A stretch of DNA of 64,000 nucleotides. Source: JAUIAI01 sp049680625 (lineage in GTDB: Bacteria; Pseudomonadota; Gammaproteobacteria; Burkholderiales; Burkholderiaceae_E). Where the stretch lies: contig JBAUID010000011.1 of assembly GCA_049680625.1 (NCBI GenBank), forward strand, positions 19,003 through 83,002. Direction: 5' to 3'. Numbering within the stretch: the stretch's first letter is position 1; each line of letters opens with the position of its first letter. The translations under genes were made by a program, and so were the position numbers. Shown here in pieces: positions 33,418 through 42,652 of this stretch. Below the pieces are notes generated by a model. The model was not told the origin of the DNA and ran no database searches. It worked only from the letters and a program-made list of their open reading frames with translations.

Positions 33418-34458
33418 ATGGAAAAAACTATTTTAGTTGCAGGAGCCAGTGGCATCACCGGCTCATATATTGCCCAGTCACTCCGCGCTCTGCCGTCGAC
33501 GGACGGCGCAGGAAAAGTACTCACACTATCACGGGGTGGGGAGGCAGACCTGAAGGCCGACCTCACCAACCCAGCCTCAGTGAACAGTATCGTGAATGCG
33601 TTGACCCCAGTGACCCATATTTTTTATACCGCCTTTGCCGGCGGCGGCCCGGGTCGGGATTGGGGGGCACTCACCGAACTGAATACCGGCATGTTTACCA
33701 ACTTGCTGGATGCGGTTCAAGCCAACAGCCCGCACCTGCGCCGCATAATTCTCATGCAGGGACAAAAGTATTACGGGACGCACCTTGGCCCGTTCAAGAC
33801 ACCGGCGCGGGAATCTGACCCGCGCCACGCTGGTGAGAACTTTTACTTTAACCAGGAGGATCTGCTGGCCAAGCGCTGCGCGGCCGCCCATTCGGGCAAC
33901 ACCTGGGACTACGTATGCCTGCGACCCCACATGGTGTGCGGCCATAATGACAGAGCGCCCCAAAACCCGATTTCAGTTTTATCGCAGTTCGCCTATTTGA
34001 AAAAGCAGGCGGGAGAAGCACTGAATTATCCCGGGCCTGAGCAAGCTTATGGTCGGGTTAACCAGGCAACTGATGCAAACCTGCTTGCCAAATCCGCGCG
34101 TTGGGCAATGGATGCGCCGGGAATCGGCGGTGAAGCTTTCAATATCATTAACGGTGATTACATCCGCTGGCAACTCATCTGGCCAATTCTGGCTAATGTG
34201 TTCGATATGCCGTTGGGTGAGGTCGTCACGCAAGACCTGACCAAAACAATGCCGGCCTTAGGAAAACGATTTCTGCCCACAAAAGCCGCACCAGACTGGG
34301 GCTTTGGAAACTACATGCTGGGTTGCACCTGGGATGTCATGGGCTGCACGTTGAAAGCGCGAAAATTTGGCTTCAACGACTTTCAGGATACCCAGGAAAT
34401 GTATCGCGAGTTGTTTGAACAAGCACGGGTCAAGCTCGAAGCACTGGCGACCAACTAG
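33418..34458 (+). CDS. PRISE-type short-chain reductase (iridoid synthase/5-beta-reductase-like)
   Basis: A 346-residue atypical SDR. The N-terminus has VAGASGITGSYIAQSL, then QGQKYYGTHLGPFKTPARE and the ENFYFNQEDLL stretch with the Tyr of the PRISE active site. PRISE enzymes reduce alpha,beta-unsaturated carbonyls in plants and are found in bacteria with unclear roles. It is divergent to the HIBADH-type gene. Cytoplasmic; cofactor probably NADPH. The substrate might be an enone from terpene, steroid or lignin-derived compounds, which would match the neighbouring monooxygenases. Confidence 0.87.
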   Translation: MEKTILVAGASGITGSYIAQSLRALPSTDGAGKVLTLSRGGEADLKADLTNPASVNSIVNALTPVTHIFYTAFAGGGPGRDWGALTELNTGMFTNLLDAVQANSPHLRRIILMQGQKYYGTHLGPFKTPARESDPRHAGENFYFNQEDLLAKRCAAAHSGNTWDYVCLRPHMVCGHNDRAPQNPISVLSQFAYLKKQAGEALNYPGPEQAYGRVNQATDANLLAKSARWAMDAPGIGGEAFNIINGDYIRWQLIWPILANVFDMPLGEVVTQDLTKTMPALGKRFLPTKAAPDWGFGNYMLGCTWDVMGCTLKARKFGFNDFQDTQEMYRELFEQARVKLEALATN

Positions 34459-34497
34459 TGTCGTTTTTCCAGTTGCTCACTCTCCGTCGGCCGTGAT

Positions 34498-35535
34498 TCA
34501 GCTAGCCATTGACTGCAGCGCCAGCCAAACGCGTTCGCTAACTGAAATTAGTCCACTGTCCTCAACCTGCCGAGCGCGTTCGCGTGCGCCTTGTCCTGGC
34601 AGTCGAACCGGGATCCCCGGATCGGACGGACGACTGGCAAGCACGTTGTCGGTCAGGGCCTCAAGGCGGTCCTTGAAGGCGGCCAGGCCTACCGTTGCCT
34701 CAGGATTAATCGCCAGGACAAAGTTGCCGCGGTTATCAACCGAATCACCGGGTAAGCCGGCGCCACTGAGGGTTGCTGTCAGTATTTCGAACATCAGTGC
34801 CAGTCCCGAGCCTTTCGCGCCGCCAAAGGTTCGAATTGCGCCTTGAAGCGCGGCGCCGGCATCCCGGGTGTCTTGTCCATTAGGGTCCCACGCAAGCCCG
34901 GGCTCGATAGCCTGTTGTGCGTCTCGTGCCGCGATCAATCCGAACACGGTGGTGGCGGCGGTGGCCATATCAAAGACCAGCGCCTCATGCGAACCGGGCG
35001 CAGCAATAGCAATAGGATTGGTGCCGAGCACCGGGTCAACACCGCCATAGACCGCGGTGGTTGGTGGCGAACCGGCCAATACCACGCCAATCATGCCGGC
35101 CTGGGCGATTTTGCCCGCGTAAAAGCCAATCGCCCCGGTTGACGACGCGGTGCCGTGAGTGCAAACAAGCCCGATGCCGTTACTGGCGGCCATCTGGGTG
35201 GCGAGTTCGCTGGCTCGGGTCATGACAACCATGCCGGCATTTCCGTTGGCTGCCAATTGGGCAACCCCCGGGAAAGCCTGGTTCACGGCCATTGGAGTGG
35301 CGACGGGTGACGGAAATACGGTGCGCTCAACAATCTTGATCAGCCCCTGAGTGCTACCCCGTACCTGGGCGTACATCAACACCGCCAGGACGGCGCGTGC
35401 GTCGGCATTGCCGAGCCCAAGGCTGACGAGAGCACGCATTGCCGTGTCGGCAACAGTTGCGGTTGGCAGGCGGATTTCGTCTGTTTTATGGCTCTGCGGC
35501 ATGTTTGCTGTCCAGACTTTAGAATCTGGCATCAT
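34498..35535 (-). CDS. Ldh-family (malate/L-sulfolactate-type) dehydrogenase
   Basis: A 345-residue protein of the AllD/YbiC/ComC/MDH type II NAD(P)-dependent oxidoreductases. Family features include VLMYAQVRGSTQGLIKI near residue 60 with the catalytic-region histidine replaced by variable residues, GIGLVCTHGTASSTGAIGFY, GTNPIAIAAPG, and the C-terminal AFKDRLEAL. In the family the usual histidine motif reads as H-R/S, while here position 67 carries R-G-S; this could mean altered substrate use. Start is the first ATG, though Met12 at 35502 is equally good. It converges with the PRISE gene. Confidence 0.85.
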   Translation of the reverse strand: MMPDSKVWTANMPQSHKTDEIRLPTATVADTAMRALVSLGLGNADARAVLAVLMYAQVRGSTQGLIKIVERTVFPSPVATPMAVNQAFPGVAQLAANGNAGMVVMTRASELATQMAASNGIGLVCTHGTASSTGAIGFYAGKIAQAGMIGVVLAGSPPTTAVYGGVDPVLGTNPIAIAAPGSHEALVFDMATAATTVFGLIAARDAQQAIEPGLAWDPNGQDTRDAGAALQGAIRTFGGAKGSGLALMFEILTATLSGAGLPGDSVDNRGNFVLAINPEATVGLAAFKDRLEALTDNVLASRPSDPGIPVRLPGQGARERARQVEDSGLISVSERVWLALQSMAS

Positions 35536-35619
35536 GCCCGATGGGTTCAGTGATCACAAACTGACCTGGCGGTCGAGCAGAATTATTGTCTACAGAAAAA
35601 GCGGGGTTTCGTCAGGCAC

Positions 35620-37263
35620 ATGAGTATTGATTCCACCCAACAGAATTCCACCCAACAGGCTGCCGCCCAGGAAACGAGAGTCGACGCAATTATTGTAGGT
35701 GCGGGCTTTGCCGGTATGTTGATGATTTACCGCCTGCGTGAGCTGGGTTTTTCGGTGTGCTGTGTCGAAATGGGAGACGGGGTTGGCGGTACCTGGTACT
35801 GGAACCGCTATCCCGGTGCCAGGGTCGATATCGAGAGCATGGAGTATTCCTACCAGTTTTCGCACGAGCTTCAGCAGGAATGGTCATGGTCTGAGCGCTT
35901 TGCGCCGCAGCCCGAGCTGCTCCGGTATGCGAATCATGTTGCTGATCGCTTCAATCTTCGCGAACACATTCGATTTAATACCCGGGTGGTTGGTGCGGAC
36001 TTCAACGATAATGATGAATCATGGACGGTAACAACCAACTCGGGAAACAAGATTCGCGGGCAATTCCTGATTTGTGCAACCGGGTGCCTGTCATCAACTA
36101 ATCAACCACAAATCGAAGGCCTTGATACTTTTCGTGGACCGGTACACCACACCGGGCAGTGGCCACACGAACCGGTTAGTTTTGACGGTTTACGGGTTGG
36201 GGTGATTGGCACCGGATCTTCGGCCGTCCAGGCGATACCGGTGATTGCCGAAAGCGCTGGTCACCTGACTGTATTTCAGCGAACGGCCAACTATTCTGTG
36301 CCGGCCCGCAACCGGCCAATGGACACGGCTTATGAAAGCCAGGTTAAGTCTGACTACCTCGCTTTTCGCGAACGCAACAATCGAATGCCCAATGGTTTCG
36401 GATCAAACAATCCGCGCGGGGATCAGTCAGCGCTTGAAGTGTCCGAGGCTGAGCGATTGGTTGCTTATGAAGATCGCTGGCAACGCGGTGGCTTGTTCTT
36501 CATGGGTGCATTCACCGATCTGATCTTTGATCAGCAGGCGAATGATACGGCGGCCGAATTTGTCCGTCAGAAAATTGCAGCCACGGTTGACGACCCGGTC
36601 ACTGCGGCGCTGTTACAGCCCAAACAGACGATTGGATGCAAGCGGATTTGCATTGACACTAACTACTTTGAGACCTACAACCGCCCGAATGTCAGCCTGG
36701 TTGATATTTCTGAAAACGGGATCGAGCGCATCACGCCGGACGGATTAATCACTGCTGGTTCGGAGCATCCCCTCGATATGTTGGTCCTCGCCACAGGCTT
36801 CGATGCCATGACTGGCACCTTGCTGCGCATGAATATCCGCGGGCGAGGCGGGCAGACGCTTGTGGACAAATGGGCGGCGGGGCCGCGCAACTACCTTGGC
36901 CTGACCACTCATGGCTTTCCGAATATGTTCATGGTGTCCGGGCCAGGAAGCCCGTCGGTACTGACAAACATGCTGGTGTCGATTGAGCAGCACGCACGAT
37001 GGATTGCCGATTGCCTTGCCCATATGCGCAGTCAGCACAAGAGGGTGATCGAAGCCGATCCGGCGGCTGAAGATGACTGGGTTGGGCACGTGAATTCGGT
37101 TGCCGATAGTACTTTGTACCCCACTTGCAATTCCTGGTACCTGGGTGCCAACGTGCCGGGTAAGCCACGGGTTTTCATGCCATTGCTGGGGTTTCCAGCT
37201 TATGCAGATCGCTGCGATCAGGTTGTCGCTGAGGGTTATTCAGGTTTTGTTCTGAGCGAATAA
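35620..37263 (+). CDS. Baeyer-Villiger-type flavin monooxygenase
   Basis: A 547-residue class B flavoprotein. It shows an FAD-binding GAGFAGM at about residue 26, the BVMO fingerprint FRGPVHHTGQWP (171-182; F-x-G-x3-H-x3-W-P), an NADPH-binding GVIGTGSSAVQ motif, and a late ATGFDAMTG. Cyclohexanone- or phenylacetone-monooxygenase relatives insert oxygen next to ketones using NADPH and O2. The N-terminus includes the duplicated STQQ stretch. Substrate unknown; with a PRISE reductase and an amidohydrolase in the area, cyclic ketone or terpenoid degradation is plausible. Confidence 0.93.
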   Translation: MSIDSTQQNSTQQAAAQETRVDAIIVGAGFAGMLMIYRLRELGFSVCCVEMGDGVGGTWYWNRYPGARVDIESMEYSYQFSHELQQEWSWSERFAPQPELLRYANHVADRFNLREHIRFNTRVVGADFNDNDESWTVTTNSGNKIRGQFLICATGCLSSTNQPQIEGLDTFRGPVHHTGQWPHEPVSFDGLRVGVIGTGSSAVQAIPVIAESAGHLTVFQRTANYSVPARNRPMDTAYESQVKSDYLAFRERNNRMPNGFGSNNPRGDQSALEVSEAERLVAYEDRWQRGGLFFMGAFTDLIFDQQANDTAAEFVRQKIAATVDDPVTAALLQPKQTIGCKRICIDTNYFETYNRPNVSLVDISENGIERITPDGLITAGSEHPLDMLVLATGFDAMTGTLLRMNIRGRGGQTLVDKWAAGPRNYLGLTTHGFPNMFMVSGPGSPSVLTNMLVSIEQHARWIADCLAHMRSQHKRVIEADPAAEDDWVGHVNSVADSTLYPTCNSWYLGANVPGKPRVFMPLLGFPAYADRCDQVVAEGYSGFVLSE

Positions 37264-37296
37264 GCCGCGGTACGGGCGCACTTACGGTGTCGCGGA

Positions 37297-37764
37297 TTAC
37301 TTGTCAGGCGGACGAACCGGCAATTGTTTGGCCAGCCAGCCGGTTTTTGACGTGTGCAAACCGGGTGCCACATCAACGATATCGCTGACTCCGTTTCGAC
37401 TTAACCAGTTGGCAACGTAGCGCGAGCGTCCGCCGGTTGCGCAGATTAAGCCAATCTTCACACCGGGGTTCTTCTTGCGCAGCGCAAGTAGCGACTGGAC
37501 AAAAGTTTTTTCCCGCATATCCAGCGCAACAGCGACGTCAGGCAGGCCACTGCCTTTCCACTCGTCTGGGGTTCGAATATCTACCAGGATCAGGCTGCCC
37601 GCCAGCGCGGCCGCACGGGCTTTTTCAACTCCCATCGATTCGAATCCAGCTGCCTGCACGGCAGGGTGCAAGAGGGAAAGTGCCAAAAGAAGCGGCAACA
37701 GGACGACACCCAGGCGTCGTATGAGGGAGACGGGTTCGGGGCTGGGCTGGATTGAATCAAACAT
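37297..37764 (-). CDS. Exported rhodanese-domain protein
   Basis: A 155-residue protein with an N-terminal signal or membrane segment (17-38, ending VQAAG) and a single rhodanese domain. The LVDIRTPDEWKGSGLPDA-like region is followed by the active-site loop CATGGRS with Cys108. The enzyme would transfer sulfane sulfur or act as a regulatory thiol in the periplasm. It converges with the monooxygenase gene. A monocistronic minus-strand gene of about 155 codons; upstream 168 bases to the nitrilase start shows no clear promoter. Confidence 0.85.
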   Translation of the reverse strand: MFDSIQPSPEPVSLIRRLGVVLLPLLLALSLLHPAVQAAGFESMGVEKARAAALAGSLILVDIRTPDEWKGSGLPDVAVALDMREKTFVQSLLALRKKNPGVKIGLICATGGRSRYVANWLSRNGVSDIVDVAPGLHTSKTGWLAKQLPVRPPDK

Positions 37765-37932
37765 TTTCGAATCCTAGCAGGCGGCTGAAAAACCTTCGCG
37801 GCCAAATTTGGCTTCCGAATGGTTATTCAACACTGGGTCAGCGCAAAGCTATACCTAACCCCATAAACGATTGGTGTCGCGTCAGGTTCCCGATATTGAT
37901 GCATGGGCATATCAGGGCGGTACACTGGGGTC

Positions 37933-38766
37933 ATGCGCCTTGCGATAGCACAATGTGAACCCCCGACCAGTGCCAATGACGCGGCCGCTCGTGATGCTTG
38001 TGTCGCTGATGACGTCCTGCGCGAGCGGATGGGTTTGCTCGGCCAACTGGCTGGCGATGCGGCCGCAGCCGGGGCTGACCTGTTGTTATTTCCCGAGGCC
38101 TTTCTTTCTGGCTACCACATTGGCCCGGAGGCATCGCGCCAGCGTGCACTGGGCCAGGATTCTCCGGTACTTGAGCAGATTGCGGTGGTGGCTCGATCAA
38201 ATCACCTGGCAATTGCCTTTGGCTACCTGGGTTGGTCTAAGCCACCCACTCATAACTTGTACAACATGGCGGCAATTATCAGTGCTGGCGGTGAGATGGT
38301 ATTACGTTATAAAAAAGCGCATTTGTTCGGCGACACCGATCGAAGCCGATTCGTCCCCGGGAGCAGCCCAAGTGCCATCATCCATCTAAATGGCGTTGCG
38401 ATTGCCCTGGCCATTTGTTACGACATCGAATTTCCGGAACTGGCGCGTTGCCTGGCGCTGAGAGGGGCACAATTGATCCTGGTTCCAACTGCCAACATGG
38501 CGCCGTATGACAGTGTCGCATTGCGAATTATCCCGACCCGGGCTGAAGAAAACGGGCTGTTTGTTGCCTACGCAAATTACACTGGCCGCGAACAGGAATT
38601 TCAGTACACCGGATTGTCATGCGTGTGCGGTCCGGACGGAAACGATATTGTCAGGGCTCAGAACGACGCGGCGTTGTTGTTTGCGGATATCGATGTCAGA
38701 GCAATAGATCGTGTTCGCGCTGCAGTTAATTATCTTGAAGACCGTCGCATTGACATCGATTGGTGA
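37933..38766 (+). CDS. Nitrilase-superfamily amidase (carbon-nitrogen hydrolase)
   Basis: A 277-residue protein starting at the ATG at 37933; an ATG at 37903 would add ten residues. The catalytic triad is complete: Glu55 in LLFPEAFLSGY, Lys128 in YKKAHLFGD, Cys162 in AICYDIEFPE. This is typical of aliphatic amidases and N-carbamoylputrescine amidase-type enzymes, which hydrolyse C-N bonds via a thioester. Thirty bases downstream lies the tryptophan/phenylalanine 2-monooxygenase-like gene, whose product would be an arylacetamide. Amide hydrolysis here would give the corresponding acetic acid. Confidence 0.9.
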   Translation: MRLAIAQCEPPTSANDAAARDACVADDVLRERMGLLGQLAGDAAAAGADLLLFPEAFLSGYHIGPEASRQRALGQDSPVLEQIAVVARSNHLAIAFGYLGWSKPPTHNLYNMAAIISAGGEMVLRYKKAHLFGDTDRSRFVPGSSPSAIIHLNGVAIALAICYDIEFPELARCLALRGAQLILVPTANMAPYDSVALRIIPTRAEENGLFVAYANYTGREQEFQYTGLSCVCGPDGNDIVRAQNDAALLFADIDVRAIDRVRAAVNYLEDRRIDIDW

Positions 38767-38796
38767 TCAATTGGTGTTAAAACTGAGTCGAGGCTG

Positions 38797-40455
38797 ATGC
38801 CAGATACCAAACCAATGTCGGTTTTTGGACCGGACTTTCCTTTTGCCTACGATAGCTGGTTGTCACATCCGGATGGACTGGGCCAGTTGCCGGCCGAAAA
38901 GCATGGCACTTCAGTTGCCATTGTTGGTGCCGGTCTATCCGGTTTGGTTATCGCCTACGAACTGATGCGGCTTGGTTTGCGGCCAATTTTGTATGAGTCA
39001 GCGCAACTGGGCGGTCGCCTGCGATCGCAGCCATTTGAAGGCAACCCGGATGTCATTGCCGAATTGGGCGGTATGCGGTTCCCAGAATCCGGGACTAGTT
39101 TTTACCATTATGTTCACCAGCTCAGCCTGGGCTTGAAACCCTTTCCGAACCCGTTGACCGCAGCGGCGGGTTCGACCTTAATCGATATTGAAGGCCGGTC
39201 TTACTATGCCGAGTCAGAGGTCGATTTGCCGCCCGTATTTCGCGATGTCATGGCGGCCTGGGATGCTGCGCTGGAAGAGGGCGCCAGATTTTCTGATTTA
39301 AAGCAGGCGATCCGGGCTCGTGATGCCGTGGCCGTACATCAGATCTGGCACCCCCTGGTTCGGCAATGGGACGAACGTACGTTCTACGACTTTATTTCCA
39401 CATCCCGGGCATTCCGGGCGCTGACATTTCACCATCGCGAGATTTTTGGCCAGGTTGGCTTCGGAACCGGCGGTTGGGATTCTGATTTCCCTAATTCGAT
39501 GCTTGAAATCCTGCGGGTCAATCTAACTGAGTGTGACGACAATCAACATCTCATTGTTGGTGGCGCAGAACAAGTACCGTGGGGGTTGTGGCACCGCCAG
39601 GCCAAACGGATGGCGCATTGGCCAGAAGGTACCTCTGTCGCCAGCCTGAATCGCAACGCGACTCGGCCGGCCGTCAGAGCAATTTCCCGGGCGCCAGGTC
39701 AGCGCTTTCGGGTGACCGATCGTTGGGGCCACAGCGAGTGTTTTGACGCCGTTGTTGCAACCTGCCAGAGTTGGTTGCTGACAACAGCAATAGATACCGA
39801 AGAATCGCTGTTCGCGAACAAGACGTGGATGGCACTGGACCGAACCCGCTACATGCAGTCGTCTAAAACTTTTGTTATGGTGGATCGGCCGTTCTGGAAA
39901 GACAAAGACCCAAAAACCGGACGCGATCTGATGTCCATGACCCTGACCGATCGTTTGACCCGCGGCACATACTTGTTTGATAACGGGCCGGACCTGCCGG
40001 CGGTGATTTGTCTGACCTATACATGGATGAGCGATGCCCTCAAGATGTTGCCCCTGCCGGTAGAGCGGCGGGTTGAATTAGCACTGGCAGCGTTGGCGAA
40101 AATTTATCCTGGAGTCGATATCGCCGCCCATATAGTTGGTGAGCCAATCAGTGTCAGTTGGGAGGCTGATCCTAATTTTCTGGGTGCGTTTAAGGGGGCG
40201 CTGCCCGGGCATTATCGCTACAACTATCGGATGTTCTCCCACTTTATGCAGCGGGACCTTGCCCCGGAAATGCGCGGAATTTTTCTCGCCGGTGATGACG
40301 TAAGCTGGACCCCGGCCTGGGCCGAAGGCGCTGTCCATACAGGATTGAATGCCGTCTGGGGGGTGTTGAATCACCTTGGTGGCCACTGTTCACCGGGTAA
40401 TCCCGGCCCCGGTGATGTCTTTGACACAAGAGGGCCACTGGTATTGGATGATTAG
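38797..40455 (+). CDS. Flavin L-tryptophan/phenylalanine 2-monooxygenase-like (IaaM family)
   Basis: A 552-residue FAD protein. The dinucleotide motif VAIVGAGLSGLVIAYEL (about 41-57) is followed by IAELGGMRFPESGTSFYHY, which closely matches remembered IaaM (IAEMGAMRFPPSATGLFHY). Later, LTYTWMSDALKMLPLP and EGAVHTGLNAVWGVLNHLGG match IaaM's LSYTWEDDAQKML and EGAVQTALNSA segments. IaaM oxidatively decarboxylates tryptophan to indole-3-acetamide with O2; a related enzyme acts on phenylalanine. The upstream amidase gene completes the two-step route. The substrate is inferred from the family, not proved. Confidence 0.87.
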   Translation: MPDTKPMSVFGPDFPFAYDSWLSHPDGLGQLPAEKHGTSVAIVGAGLSGLVIAYELMRLGLRPILYESAQLGGRLRSQPFEGNPDVIAELGGMRFPESGTSFYHYVHQLSLGLKPFPNPLTAAAGSTLIDIEGRSYYAESEVDLPPVFRDVMAAWDAALEEGARFSDLKQAIRARDAVAVHQIWHPLVRQWDERTFYDFISTSRAFRALTFHHREIFGQVGFGTGGWDSDFPNSMLEILRVNLTECDDNQHLIVGGAEQVPWGLWHRQAKRMAHWPEGTSVASLNRNATRPAVRAISRAPGQRFRVTDRWGHSECFDAVVATCQSWLLTTAIDTEESLFANKTWMALDRTRYMQSSKTFVMVDRPFWKDKDPKTGRDLMSMTLTDRLTRGTYLFDNGPDLPAVICLTYTWMSDALKMLPLPVERRVELALAALAKIYPGVDIAAHIVGEPISVSWEADPNFLGAFKGALPGHYRYNYRMFSHFMQRDLAPEMRGIFLAGDDVSWTPAWAEGAVHTGLNAVWGVLNHLGGHCSPGNPGPGDVFDTRGPLVLDD

Positions 40456-40621
40456 TCAGGCCAACTGCTGTTCCTTTGAGTTGGGGCGGGCATCGAAACA
40501 ACAACAACCGCATTCGCACGGGAGCCACCGGCCATAGTCCGTAGAATATGCAACAACGCGCAACAGTGAATACCAATCATTTGGTCGCCGGATAACAACC
40601 AGGTAATCCAAGGAGTCTGAC

Positions 40622-41656
40622 ATGGCCATTATTGATTTAACCCGCGGTGCCAACGGCAACGGCAATCGCAATGGCCCGCGCGGGCCGGGATGGGGGAGGC
40701 CGGGGTTTCAAATGCCCGGGGGAGGCAGCTTTGTTCGTGGCTTGATAATCGCTGCGGTGATCGGACTCGGTCTGATGGCCTGGACTGCTGCATATACAGT
40801 TCCAAGTGATTCTGTGGGCCTTGTCACCCGCTTTGGCAAGTATATCGATCAGGTTGAACCGGGTTTGCACTTCAAGCTGCCATTTGGTGCCGACAGTGTA
40901 TTGATTGTGCCGGTCAAACGTCAGCTGAAGCAGGAGTTTGGTTTTGGTACCCCTGGTGCGACCAATCCATCTCAGAGCCGGCAGGACTATAACGAACAGA
41001 GCCAGATGGTCACCGGTGACCTGAATGCGGCTTTGGTTGAATGGGTCATCCAGTTTCGTATTTCTGAACCACGCAAGTTTGTGTTCGATGTGCGCAATCC
41101 CGGAGAGACGCTGCGCGACTTGTCCGAGTCTGTCATGCGTGAAGTCGTTGGAGACCGGACGGTTGACGAAGTCATCACTATTGGTCGCCAGGAGATCGAA
41201 GACGAGGCTTTAGTTAAAATGCAGGAGTTAACGGCAAAATACGGTATTGGTGTCAATATCGACCAGGTGCAGTTAAAGAATATTAATCCGCCACGCCCGG
41301 TGCAGGAGTCTTTCAACGAAGTGAACCAGGCGCAGCAGGAAAAAGAACGCCTGATAAACGAAGCCCGTCGTGAATACAACAAAGTGGTGCCGCTGGCTGA
41401 GGGTGAAAAAGATCAGCGTATTCGAGCCGCAGATGGTTATCGACTGAAGCGGGTTAATGAAGCCGAAGGTGACGCGGCGCGGTTCAATGCGGTGTATACC
41501 GAATACCAGAAGGCACCAAACGTGACTCGCCGTCGAATTTATATTGAGACGATGCAAGAGGTCTTGCCCGAACTGGACTCAAAAATTATTGTTGATGAAT
41601 CGGCGCAGCAAATTTTGCCGCTGATGCATTTGCGCGGTGGGGAGGCAACCAAATGA
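40622..41656 (+). CDS. hflK: FtsH modulator HflK
   Basis: A 344-residue SPFH protein. The Gly/Asn/Arg-rich cytoplasmic N-terminus (about 1-38) precedes a single membrane helix (40-60), then the SPFH domain beginning YTVPSDSVGLVTRFGKYIDQVEPGLHFKLPF. Coiled-coil segments follow, with QAQQEKERLINEARREYNKVVPLAEG. HflK and HflC form a periplasmic cage enclosing FtsH in the inner membrane and modulate its proteolysis. It is shorter at the C-terminus than E. coli HflK. ATGA overlap with hflC. Confidence 0.96.
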   Translation: MAIIDLTRGANGNGNRNGPRGPGWGRPGFQMPGGGSFVRGLIIAAVIGLGLMAWTAAYTVPSDSVGLVTRFGKYIDQVEPGLHFKLPFGADSVLIVPVKRQLKQEFGFGTPGATNPSQSRQDYNEQSQMVTGDLNAALVEWVIQFRISEPRKFVFDVRNPGETLRDLSESVMREVVGDRTVDEVITIGRQEIEDEALVKMQELTAKYGIGVNIDQVQLKNINPPRPVQESFNEVNQAQQEKERLINEARREYNKVVPLAEGEKDQRIRAADGYRLKRVNEAEGDAARFNAVYTEYQKAPNVTRRRIYIETMQEVLPELDSKIIVDESAQQILPLMHLRGGEATK

Positions 41657-42618
41657 ACGGCTTACGAATTGGTGCCATTGTGACTCTTGTCGCGCTGGCC
41701 GTGCTGGCGCTTCAAAGTGTTTATACCGTCCGCGAAACAGAGCAAGTCATTCTTACGCAGTTTGGAAAGCCGGTCGGTGAGCCGGTGACCGAGGCCGGTT
41801 TGAATTTCAAAGTGCCGTTCATTCAAAACGTAAATCCGATTGAAAAACGGATTCTCGAATGGGACGGCAATCCAAGCAATATGCCAACCAAAGATAAACT
41901 ATATATTGCCGTCGATTTGTTTGCGCGCTGGCGAATTACCGACCCGCTGCAATACTTTTTGCGTCTGCGCGACGAACGCAGCGCGCAATCGCGACTTGAT
42001 GACATTCTTGGCAGCGAAACCCGCAATGCCGTCGCAAAGCATGAACTGATCGAATTAGTGCGAACCACAAAAGGTCGTGAGCCGATGAGGGATGCCTCGC
42101 TTTCCCCTGAAGATCTGGCAACCCTGGGCGGCTTGGTGCCAATCGGCAAAGGGCGTGCCCTGGTTGAGGAGGAAATATTTAGAGCCGCGGCGGACAAGGT
42201 GAAGGTGTTTGGCATCGAACTGCTGGATATTCGCTTCAAGCGAATTAACTACAACACCAGCGTCCGCCCAAAAATTTATGACCGTATGATCAGTGAACGG
42301 CGACAGATTGCGGAACGTTTTCGATCAGAAGGCAATGGTGAGGCCGCGCGAATTAACGGTAATCGTCAGCGCGAGCTGAACCGGATTCAGTCGGAAGCCT
42401 ATCGTCTGGTTGAAGAAATCCGGGGTGCAGCTGATGCCAAGGCAACTGAAATTTACGCGAGGGCGTATAACCAGAGCCCGGATGCTGCTGACTTTTACGA
42501 GTTCGTCAAGTCGATGGAAATGTACAAATCGGTTCTGCGCAGCAACTCGACCCTGATCTTGTCGACTGAAAGTGAGACGTTCCAGTATCTGCGGAACATG
42601 AGTCCAAAGAAAAAATAA
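41653..42618 (+). CDS. hflC: FtsH modulator HflC
   Basis: A 321-residue SPFH partner of HflK. The N-terminal membrane helix (7-25) is followed by YTVRETEQVILTQFGKPVGEPVTEAGLNFKVPF. The protein ends with the YARAYNQSPDAADFYEFVKSMEMYKSVL region characteristic of HflC. It overlaps hflK by four bases, so translation is coupled. The converging cytochrome c gene ends 35 bases downstream. Hfq/hflX are not in this window. Confidence 0.96.
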   Translation: MNGLRIGAIVTLVALAVLALQSVYTVRETEQVILTQFGKPVGEPVTEAGLNFKVPFIQNVNPIEKRILEWDGNPSNMPTKDKLYIAVDLFARWRITDPLQYFLRLRDERSAQSRLDDILGSETRNAVAKHELIELVRTTKGREPMRDASLSPEDLATLGGLVPIGKGRALVEEEIFRAAADKVKVFGIELLDIRFKRINYNTSVRPKIYDRMISERRQIAERFRSEGNGEAARINGNRQRELNRIQSEAYRLVEEIRGAADAKATEIYARAYNQSPDAADFYEFVKSMEMYKSVLRSNSTLILSTESETFQYLRNMSPKKK

Positions 42619-42652
42619 GCTGCTCTGAAAACCCGTGGGTTGACGGCCCGGC

